This document shows positions 11,149-18,035 of a stretch of DNA of 64,000 nucleotides, one piece after another. Location: assembly GCA_003427395.1 (NCBI GenBank), contig BFEA01000375.1:758294-822293 (forward strand). Reading direction: 5' to 3'. The notes beneath the pieces were generated by a model. That model did no database searches, was not told where the DNA came from, and saw only the letters and a program-made list of their open reading frames with translations. Position numbers and translations under genes: made by a program. Source of the DNA: Chara braunii (lineage: Eukaryota > Streptophyta > Charophyceae > Charales > Characeae). Position 1 is the stretch's first letter. The number at the start of each line of letters is the position of its first letter.

Positions 11149-11607
11149 TTGGAGGGAGTATTTACATTAGTGAGAGTGCACCTTCCGTCCAAGCTGGCCC
11201 GACATCGTGAGACTAACCCTAAGTGGGGTAGATTGATTGGGAGGTTCTGCTACAGACATGTGGGACATCAGAGTTTCACTATCAGGGCTAATGAGTCCTC
11301 GACTTCGAGACACACGCTCGTGATCACCTACTCGGTGAAGGGGGCAGAGACAGGAGTGAAGGGCACCACTTACGACAGGATCGCAGATTACATATTTCGC
11401 AGGGAGAGCTATTGGAGGGACAACTGGCTACATGTGGTGTTCCCTCGCGTACCTTCAGCACCTGGGGTCGTGCTCTTCGATTTTGACGGATGCAACCCTA
11501 AGCCCCTTAGTGAGTCTCGCAGCAAGGACAAGAGGCGGAAGGACGACCGGATTAGGAGAGAGATAGCCAGATCCGGGGTCCCAATCACTACATGCGTCCA
11601 GAGATGA
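11149..11607 (+). CDS. LTR-encoded ORF u1 of E1 (5' LTR), unknown function
   Basis: An open frame of about 150 codons inside the LTR with no in-frame ATG (it opens at a TTG), ending in a lysine/arginine-rich tail (SKDKRRKDDRIRRE). The region VVFPRVPSAPG...FDFDGCNPKPL is reminiscent of the C-terminus of ORFs a, b and d of the same element (LPREFERFPGPP...FCDGKDWGPIL), so it may be a distant relative; that is an eye alignment only. The other LTR copy (27664-28062) keeps the frame but gains an upstream TGA where this copy has CGA. It lies in the predicted transcript leader. It could be an internal exon or the decayed front half of one gene with ORF u2, which follows in the same frame after several stops. 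Confidence 0.4.
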   Translation: MEGVFTLVRVHLPSKLARHRETNPKWGRLIGRFCYRHVGHQSFTIRANESSTSRHTLVITYSVKGAETGVKGTTYDRIADYIFRRESYWRDNWLHVVFPRVPSAPGVVLFDFDGCNPKPLSESRSKDKRRKDDRIRREIARSGVPITTCVQR

Positions 11608-11811
11608 AAGACAGATCAGTCGGACTTGGAGCCCTGCACCGTGAGTGACATTGATCTGGGCAATTATTTCGATTGGGACACTTACAGAGGCTGAGTTTGT
11701 GGACAGTGACGAGAGCATTGGAGACTGGTGAGCGACGACGTCGGAGAGCGACTTTGAGGAGGATTGCGTATCTTCTTGCACGGTATCTGCTTGAGGGTGA
11801 TTGACCCCTAC

Positions 11812-12249
11812 ATGTCAGACGACTCTAGGTCTGAGACAGTTATTGGTCCCCCAAGAGGGGAGGGTCCGGTCCAGTACCTTGGAGATGGCTATAGTCATTT
11901 GGTTGGGACAGACTTTGCTATGCAGGCTTATCGAAAGCCTCTTTACGGAGACCGTTTCCTCGAGGTATCCTACATCTACTCAGATGGGAGAGGGCGGATT
12001 GAGATATTGATTGGAGCTACAGGCGACATTATCCTTGCGGAGGAGCTTTATCTCAGGAGCGTTGCAGACGAGGAGATGGCGAGATGCATGGCCTATATCT
12101 GCAAGATTGATCCAGCAGCGCCTCTCGAGATCAGTTATGTGGTTCCAGAGTCTATAGCCACGCGGGTTCTCAATGACGAGGTGCCAGATACAGAGTCCCA
12201 GACAGCAGCACTTTCTCACGAGGGGGTACCGCTTATTATCATCGATTGA
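11812..12249 (+). CDS. LTR-encoded ORF u2 of E1 (5' LTR), unknown function
   Basis: A 145-residue ORF from ATG 11812, starting MSDDSRSETV; the frame is open upstream to 11764. It is acidic, without recognised domains, signal peptide or membrane segment. The block SDGRGRIEILIGATGDIIL loosely resembles SDGRRVMLHARDETIL of ORF c in the internal region, so u1-u2 may be an LTR version of the b-c pair; this is tentative. The copy in the 3' LTR (28273-28710) encodes the same protein. With the promoter at 7301 this ORF would sit about 4.5 kb into the genomic transcript, well upstream of gag. Confidence 0.5.
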   Translation: MSDDSRSETVIGPPRGEGPVQYLGDGYSHLVGTDFAMQAYRKPLYGDRFLEVSYIYSDGRGRIEILIGATGDIILAEELYLRSVADEEMARCMAYICKIDPAAPLEISYVVPESIATRVLNDEVPDTESQTAALSHEGVPLIIID

Positions 12250-12776
12250 GGTTCTCTCTTTTCAGTCACTATGATGTATTATGACATTATTATTTATTAG
12301 TGACTGCAGCCCTCCGATGGCTGCTCCCTGCATATTCTGTGTACTACTCTTCAGTCTCGTTTCTCTGGTCATGCTCTTGCAGAGTCTGGTTTCTGATCTC
12401 CTCGTTTTGTCAGTGTCAATTATTCTATGATGATGCATGTATGTTATTTTCCTCCTTACTTTACACAGGTTACACTCAAGGCAGCTTGAAGGACTCCTGA
12501 ATGATAGGGACTCNGGTGACCTTGGGTCTATCCTTTATACGGGGTCAGGTGCAGGCGATAAACCCGAACGCCTCACTCTAAGCCGTGTCGCCGCTGGCAG
12601 GAGGGATAACCCTGATTACTCGGCTGTATGACAAAGTGTGACTGCCTCTGAATACACCTCTATTTTTATACCTATCAAAATCCTGCGTGACAGCCTGCCA
12701 GTCCTCTAACGCACTGAGCTCGGTCCGGGGAAGGACATCTTACCCGACCCTTGGAGCGGTGGGGGCGCGACAAAAA

Positions 12777-12794
12777 TGGCGCCGTTGCCGGGGA
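12777..12794 (-). other. E1 primer-binding site, tRNA-Asp type
   Basis: TGGCGCCGTTGCCGGGGA begins 4 nt after the LTR end and is complementary to the 3' end of eukaryotic tRNA-Asp including CCA. It marks the start of minus-strand DNA synthesis. Confidence 0.88.
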
Positions 12795-13033
12795 CTCAAA
12801 AATCTTGAGTTCCTGGGAGCGGACCTTGGTCACAATACTCTGTGACTAGGCAGCAGTCTAGCATATTTCGTACAAGGTTTGGCTCAGGTCAGAAAGACTT
12901 TCGGCTAGAGGAGCCCCAAGAGGAGGGGCCTCTTGCAGAAGTCTATCTGAAGTGATTCAAACCTGCCAGCAAGGGTTTGGAATTTGATTTCTGGACCCTT
13001 TGCTTGAGAAGTCTATAAGTCAGAAACCAGATA

Positions 13034-13429
13034 ATGACTGAAGAGTATACTGTCCTAGAAGCCCTAACTTGTGTCACCTGTGGTGGTGCCTTTCCTTATA
13101 TGTTTATCAAATGTATTACTTGTGTAAAAAGTACGACGACTGTGCATGTGCTTGTCTCTAAATTCCTTGACACTGATGATTATGATATTCGACCCTACAT
13201 CCTAGAAGGGACTGATCGGGATCCGAGTTGCTTTACCAACTGGGATGTCATAGTGGAGTGTGTCAAAGTCGAGAGGGATCAATTGAGACAACAAGGGATA
13301 GAAGCGAGTTGGAGCTTACTGCCTAGGATTTATGAGAGGATTCCTNCCCCGCCAGTACCTAAAGGATTTTGTGATGGAAGGAACTTGCAGCCAATCATCA
13401 ATGCAGCATTGAGAAGGCAGAGCTGGTAG
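13034..13429 (+). CDS. E1 accessory ORF a (paralogue of b and d), unknown function
   Basis: 131 residues from ATG 13034 to TAG 13427; one codon carries an N at 13346. It belongs to a family of three tandem paralogues within E1, sharing GGxFPY near residue 20, a following Cys (IKCITC), VLVxKFLDTDDYDIRPY near residues 40-60, and PPxPxxFCDGxxxxPIxNA near the C-terminus. I recognise no known domain. Its stop is followed after 7 nt by the ATG of ORF b, in another frame. It lies between the PBS and gag, where most gypsy elements have only leader, so it would be translated first from the genomic RNA. Its role is unknown. Confidence 0.72.
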   Translation: MTEEYTVLEALTCVTCGGAFPYMFIKCITCVKSTTTVHVLVSKFLDTDDYDIRPYILEGTDRDPSCFTNWDVIVECVKVERDQLRQQGIEASWSLLPRIYERIPXPPVPKGFCDGRNLQPIINAALRRQSW

Positions 13430-13436
13430 GCAGCCC

Positions 13437-13832
13437 ATGTCGGCAGTAACTAGAGCGATAGAGACACTGGCCAGGATCACTGTTGGCGGTGTTTTCCCAT
13501 ACATCATTGAGAGGTGTGTGACTTGTGAGCACGACTCAGTGATTCTATACGTCCTTGTAGCTCGGTTTCTTGATACGGATGACTATGATGTGAGGCCGTA
13601 CGTAGCTGCTGAGACAAGGAGAGGGATCGATTATGAGGCATGTTGGATAGCTGCGGCTCAGTATGTTCTAGATGAAAGGCTGTTGCTGAAACAACGAGGT
13701 AAGAAAGTGACTTGGAGTGTTCTGCCTAGAGAGTTTGAGAGATTCCCAGGTCCGCCTGTGCCTGCTAGCTTCTGCGACGGGAAGGACTGGGGACCAATCC
13801 TCAACGCGGTACTCAGGGGCCGAGTGTGGTGA
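13437..13832 (+). CDS. E1 accessory ORF b (paralogue of a and d), unknown function
   Basis: 131 residues, ATG 13437 to TGA 13830. It aligns along its whole length with ORF a: GGVFPYIIERCVTC, VLVARFLDTDDYDVRPY, SVLPREFERFPGPPVPASF, CDGKDWGPILNAVL. This shared pattern with changed third positions argues that the protein was under selection. The TGA stop is followed by one codon (GCC) and then the ATG of ORF c in the same frame, so stop readthrough or termination-reinitiation could couple the two. No catalytic motif is visible. Confidence 0.75.
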   Translation: MSAVTRAIETLARITVGGVFPYIIERCVTCEHDSVILYVLVARFLDTDDYDVRPYVAAETRRGIDYEACWIAAAQYVLDERLLLKQRGKKVTWSVLPREFERFPGPPVPASFCDGKDWGPILNAVLRGRVW

Positions 13833-13835
13833 GCC

Positions 13836-14204
13836 ATGCCAAGGGATGTCTACATTCCTGATGATGGAGAGAGTTTCTGCTTCGAGATCTATCTAGATGA
13901 GCAACAAGCGACTGTCATCGGGGCCGTGAGAGGATGCGGCACTAGGTTAGGTAGGCGCGATGAGATTGGCATGGTAGAACACTACCTTGAGCTTATGCGA
14001 GCGGCTGCTTTTAGAGCAATTACGGATCAGACTAAGATTAGACACTTGCTGGATTGCAAGAGTTCGGATGGCAGGAGAGTGATGCTACATGCGAGGGATG
14101 AGACCATCCTATCTAGACAACACCCTGTTGATAGTCTGGCTAGAGGTGCTAGAAGCAGCCCTAGGCAATTATATTGGAATCTGAAAACTCTTTGTAGGAA
14201 TTAG
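13836..14204 (+). CDS. E1 accessory ORF c, unknown function
   Basis: 122 residues, ATG 13836 to TAG 14202. It is not obviously related to a, b and d. It has an acidic start (MPRDVYIPDDGESF), a possible helical segment (EIGMVEHYLELMRAAAFRAI) and an Arg-rich C-terminus. TAG is followed by GCA and the ATG of ORF d in the same frame. A segment in the E2 accessory ORF (around 35400-35500, RHGIELALGH...LRVAEAAATK) may be its counterpart; weak similarity by eye. Confidence 0.65.
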   Translation: MPRDVYIPDDGESFCFEIYLDEQQATVIGAVRGCGTRLGRRDEIGMVEHYLELMRAAAFRAITDQTKIRHLLDCKSSDGRRVMLHARDETILSRQHPVDSLARGARSSPRQLYWNLKTLCRN

Positions 14205-14207
14205 GCA

Positions 14208-14606
14208 ATGTCTGGTTACTGTCTGTCAGTCATGGCAGCACTAGACGCCTTAGTTCCTTTTACCAGTGGAGGAGTCTTTCCCTACAAGGTAGAGCGCTGC
14301 GTATCCCTGGAAGAGAAACATGCACCTGGGAAGGCGTATATCCTTGTAGTGAAGTTCCTTGACACTGGTGAATACGATATCCGACCCTATATTCCCTCAT
14401 TGAGGGAGAGAGGGACAGATCGCGAGTCCTTTCGGAGTTGGATTAGTGATATAGTTAATAAAAAAAAAAAAGAGTTAGAAAGAAAAGGAGCAAGGGTAGT
14501 GAGAAACCTAGCTCCGATTGTGTTTGACAGGTTCCCCGAGCCAGTTTTGCCTTAAAGTTTTACTGATGACAGAAATTGGGAACCAATTTTAAACGCAATC
14601 CAATGA
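14208..14606 (+). pseudogene. E1 accessory ORF d (third paralogue), with a premature stop
   Basis: It starts at ATG 14208 and reads ALDALVPFTSGGVFPYKVER, then VVKFLDTGEYDIRPY, clearly the family of ORFs a and b. A TAA at 14553-14555 interrupts it just before the conserved C-terminus, which continues in the same frame as SFTDDRNWEPILNAIQ to TGA 14604. ORF a has a Lys codon (AAA) at the equivalent place, so one A-to-T change would explain the stop. A run of 12 A (14460-14471) encodes a poly-Lys stretch and could invite slippage. Confidence 0.65.
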
Positions 14607-14655
14607 GAGAAAAGGCTTAGGAAGAAATAGGAGTTTAACCAGTAAATTAGGCAAG

Positions 14656-16206
14656 ATGGTCAGAGGACCAGACGCACGACAGAACCGTGCTCGTTCCTCC
14701 GCAGAGGACGAAAAAGTGACCATTACCGCTGTTCTACAAGAAAAGTTGAACAGGATAGAGGCCATGAAGACCGGGATGGACACTATGAATGTCCGATTAG
14801 ATCTTCCGAGAGCCAAGGTACCTCCAGAGAACATACCCTGCTTTGATCGAACCAAGGTCAGGGAGTTCTTGGAGGATTATGATGTCTTTGATATGAGTCA
14901 CGGTTGGTCGGACAAGCAGAAGTTGAAAGCTCTGCTAGCCTATGTTGAGCCTAAGATGAGGGTGTCGGTGACAAAAACGACACAAGGGTTGACAACATGG
15001 GTCGAGGTTAGACAAAACATGCTGGAAGAATACGCGAAGTATGACGTCCCAACGACCATGCAAAATTTGCTAGAAGTGCGACGTTCTAAGTATGCAACTC
15101 TCAACCAATTTCTAGAAGATTTTGAGCGGGTCGCGCGGAGAGTACCCTTTTTAGATGAGGCCCAGAAGTGTCATGTCCTGCTAACTAATTTTGCAGAGGA
15201 CGAAAGAAAGAGTGTGGTAAGCCGCGCTGCCCAGTACCCTCTGAAATGGGATGAAGTAGTTGAGATGGTCCGAGAGCTACCTTCGGTATCAAATCGGAAA
15301 TGGTCTCTGGAACAGATGAAAGCAATAACTAAAGCGAGAGAAGGAAATGTTGAAGCAGTTACGGGAGGAAACTTGAAGGCCGAGGAGATCCTTGGTCTTC
15401 TCGTTAAGTTTGGTACCTTCGAAAAGTTAACCCTTCCTGCCCCAGCGACTCAAGCTCTAGTCGGAGCCGAAGAAGGTAAGGAAGAAAGAAAGAAGGAGAA
15501 GCAAAAGGAAGAAAGTAAAAGTGAGAGTGAGAGTAGTGATGAGGAAGACGCTAGGCGAAGGAAAAAGGAGAGAGAAAAGAAGAAGCGCGATCAGGATTGG
15601 AAGAAAGATAATAAGAGCCGAGATTGGCAAAGGAGAGATGACCCCTTCCGATGTTATTATTGTGACGAGAAAGGTCATACTATGACCCGGTGCCCTATAC
15701 TAGAGAAGGAACTCGAAGAAGAGATTGTTAAGAAGAATGTCAATGGGCACGTCTGTGATGCCAATTGGAACAAGATAGATTTTCGAGTCAAAGGAGGGAT
15801 GCGATCAGTTATCCTAGAACAGCCTAGGGCCAATAAGGATAAAGAGAAGAAGGCTAGAGTCAATGTTATCACCTTTGATGGTATGCTACCTCCGGAGATA
15901 GCGGCTCGAGACGACAATCCTGGAAGTCAAAACCTGAATGTATCCCATATCAGTCAAAAAGAGGTCGAAGAGAAAAAAAGAGAGACGGCTCAAAGAGAGC
16001 TAGACCAACTGATAGATGGGACCAAAGACCTAGTGAAGGAAGGGAAAGGAAAGGAAGCTGCCGGAAAGAAGAGAAGAGTGGTCTTGAGATCCGAAGCCGA
16101 GGAAGGGATCTCGATAGATGAAGTAGTAAAGAAATTACTCGAGGAGACCGAGATCAACCTATCTTGGAAAGAAGCAGTAGCCTTGGTACCTAAGTTTAGA
16201 AAATAA
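14656..16206 (+). CDS. gag: E1 Gag polyprotein
   Basis: 516 residues, intact. A retrotransposon Gag core lies at about residues 62-200 (VREFLEDYDVF, LLAYVEPKM, NQFLEDFERVARRVPFLDE), followed by a Lys/Glu/Ser-rich linker (about 270-325) and a canonical CX2CX4HX4C zinc knuckle (CYYCDEKGHTMTRC) near residue 332 that would bind genomic RNA. A charged, probably helical C-terminus follows. ATG 14656 was chosen because it opens the frame and precedes the core. The TAA stop at 16204 is followed by 9 nt and then, in the same frame, the protease ATG. Gag would assemble the cytoplasmic virus-like particle that packages E1 RNA. Confidence 0.9.
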   Translation: MVRGPDARQNRARSSAEDEKVTITAVLQEKLNRIEAMKTGMDTMNVRLDLPRAKVPPENIPCFDRTKVREFLEDYDVFDMSHGWSDKQKLKALLAYVEPKMRVSVTKTTQGLTTWVEVRQNMLEEYAKYDVPTTMQNLLEVRRSKYATLNQFLEDFERVARRVPFLDEAQKCHVLLTNFAEDERKSVVSRAAQYPLKWDEVVEMVRELPSVSNRKWSLEQMKAITKAREGNVEAVTGGNLKAEEILGLLVKFGTFEKLTLPAPATQALVGAEEGKEERKKEKQKEESKSESESSDEEDARRRKKEREKKKRDQDWKKDNKSRDWQRRDDPFRCYYCDEKGHTMTRCPILEKELEEEIVKKNVNGHVCDANWNKIDFRVKGGMRSVILEQPRANKDKEKKARVNVITFDGMLPPEIAARDDNPGSQNLNVSHISQKEVEEKKRETAQRELDQLIDGTKDLVKEGKGKEAAGKKRRVVLRSEAEEGISIDEVVKKLLEETEINLSWKEAVALVPKFRK

Positions 16207-16215
16207 CTTAAAAAG

Positions 16216-17031
16216 ATGGTTGAAAGACGGAAGGTAGAGATCAATAGTCTAAGACTCTTCCCTCAGCATGTGGAAAGAGCCCCGCCTGGTACCAAGATGA
16301 GGTTTGGCAACATGTCGTGCGGATATTTGAATATCTCCGTGAACGATGTAAAAGTCAGAGCTCTAGTGGACTCTGGGGCTGAGACGGTGCTTATGTCCTC
16401 GGCCACGATGAGATCATGTGGGCTTGGAATAGATAGGAAGACTAATCACCAGCTCTCCAATATAGCTGGATTCCTGCCTTTGGAAGGTTTCATTGATGAT
16501 TTGCCAATTCGGATTGGAACTTTACGGGCCGAGATCCTCTGTTTTGTGGTCCCCAATTTGGATCATGACTGCATTCTCGGAGCCCCTTTCCTACATAGAA
16601 TGGAGGCTTGTGCGTTCTTTGACCATGATGGGGCGGCCTGACTTTCTCTCCAGATTCCTAACAATGGTCAAGAACAGGCTTTTGTGATAAGTGATAGGCA
16701 TCATCCTCGTCATCAGCGACATGTTAACTCTCTTAAGCATGGAGAATCTGACAAGCTGATTGAGGAAGTACGAGCAAAACTGAAAGGAAGTGGAAGAATA
16801 GATGAAAAGACGACGATTAGAGTAAATGATATTGGGAAGATGCTCAAGCTCCTGGATAAAGGAAATGAGTTGGACGATAAGAGAGAGATGGAAGGATTCA
16901 AGGATGCTGTGAGCGGAGCCAAAGCTGGCACGATGCAACTCACCTTCTCTGCGACTGGTCCTTTTTTAGAAAAATTGTCACCGGGTCTAAAAGGAAGTAT
17001 AAGCGCAAAGGCGTTAAGAAGAATCCGGTGA
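16216..17031 (+). pseudogene. pro: E1 aspartic protease and linker, with an in-frame TGA
   Basis: ATG 16216. The retropepsin active site VRALVDSGAETVLM is near residue 52, and the second structural motif ILGAPFLHRMEA near residue 117. TGA at 16639 interrupts the frame (probably a former CGA), after which the linker continues to TGA 17029. The protease would cut Gag and Pol. It follows gag in the same frame after a stop codon and hands over to RT by a -1 shift at 16962. The E3 protease is organised in the same way. Confidence 0.8.
16962..16968 (+). promoter_or_regulatory. E1 candidate -1 ribosomal frameshift site (T TTT TTA)
   Basis: In the protease-linker frame the codons are CCT TTT TTA GAA. 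The heptamer T_TTT_TTA fits the X_XXY_YYZ slippery rule in phase, and the -1 frame is open from here into RT. The zero frame stops 61 nt later (TGA 17029). E3 has the identical decamer CCTTTTTTAG at the homologous position. Confidence 0.7.
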
Positions 17032-17933
17032 CCGTTCTAATAGAGAAAGATTACAATGAGGTATTAGAGAAGGAGAGAAAGATAATTAAAAGATTAAGAG
17101 AGGGTGCATTAAAAGGAGGCAGAATTACCCCAGAGAAGTTCAAGATAATGAAGGTAGGAGTCGATGACTTCCTTCTGCCGGCTGAGAGGGATTTCATATA
17201 CGAATTATATCAGAAGTACAGTGGTGCCTTTTCCTTTAATGATGAGGAGAGGGGACGACTGGACGTTGACATTATCAAGATGGTCAAGATCTGGACCGTT
17301 CCTCACACGCCTTAGAATGACAGACCCACGAAATATGCCCAAAAGGAAGAAAAAGAGGTAATGGAGTACATAAACCAGAAGATCGCCTCCAACGTTGCGG
17401 AACCAGCTGATGGAGCTTACGCCAATCATTGGTTTTGCTTTTGGAAGCCAGGTGGCGGCCTGCGCTGGATACAAAACTTGCAAAAGTTGAATTCGGTAAC
17501 GGTTCGCGATGCGGGTAGCCTACCCAACGCGGATCTGTTGGCCGAGTCTTTCGCTGAAAGAAGTATTTACTCCCTAGTAGACTTGTACTCTGGCTATGAC
17601 CAGTTCCTGATAGACCCTACTAGTCGACCTATGACCGTCATGCATACACCTAGAGGCCTCATACAAATGTGTGTGGTGCCTCAAGGGTGGACGAATGGGG
17701 TTGCGGTCGTCCAGCGAGACATGCTGAAGGTCATGGAGGACATATGCCCAGAGGTTACGTTTCCATACATTAACGACAATCCAGTTAAAGGACCGAAGGA
17801 AAAGGATGAGACTTTAGTGGATGGTCGAGTCAGGCAGTTCGTATGGGAACATGCGCAGGGAGTAGCGAAAGTACTAGAAAGGTTGGCTAAATATAACCTA
17901 ACAGCCAACGAGCCGAAATTTAATCATTATTAA
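16965..17933 (+). pseudogene. pol: E1 reverse transcriptase, fingers and palm (inactivated)
   Basis: Continues protease by the -1 frame. It contains WFCFWKPGGGLRWIQNLQKL, SLVDLYSGYDQF (first catalytic Asp), MHTPRGLIQMCVVPQGWTNG and PYINDNPVKGP. The YxDD box is YIND: the first Asp of the pair is Asn (GAC to AAC), which should abolish polymerisation. TAG at 17313 replaces the Trp seen in E3 (VPHEPWN). The frame ends at TAA 17931 inside an AT-rich insertion; the thumb continues from 18031 in another frame. Confidence 0.87.
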
Positions 17934-17988
17934 TCTTGATAGTTTATTAAATTATCTAATGAATCTTATAGAACAATAATTTAATCAT

Positions 17989-18030
<42 letters not shown>
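17917..18030. repeat. AT-rich insertion in the RT gene with 16-bp direct repeats and (TA)n
   Basis: AATTTAATCATTATTA occurs at 17917-17932 and again at 17978-17993, followed by a (TA)n run to about 18030. Protein homology to E3 is continuous on both sides (ANEPK... before, TEVTILGF after), so roughly 95-100 bp were added here, shifting the frame and adding stops. Confidence 0.8.

Positions 18031-18035
<5 letters not shown>

Larger units (their letters stand above)
6502..12772 (+). repeat. E1 5' LTR (6.27 kb, inflated by adapter artefact)
   Basis: Nearly identical to 23454-29233. From left to right it holds a U3 with a hairpin array, a TATA box at about 7301, three or four tandem-repeat arrays, two ORFs and the U5 end. 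It is about 490 bp longer than the 3' LTR, because of a stretch of about 400 bp containing three sequencing adapters (8267-8663) and one extra unit in the array at 10770-11115. It also holds Ns at 7650, 7674, 7687, 7746, 7821, 8024, 10546 and 12514. Confidence 0.93.

Noticed and set aside
17934-18030. Spliceosomal intron in RT
   Set aside because: No GT donor at the homology break and no credible acceptor; direct repeats and (TA)n explain the added bases better.
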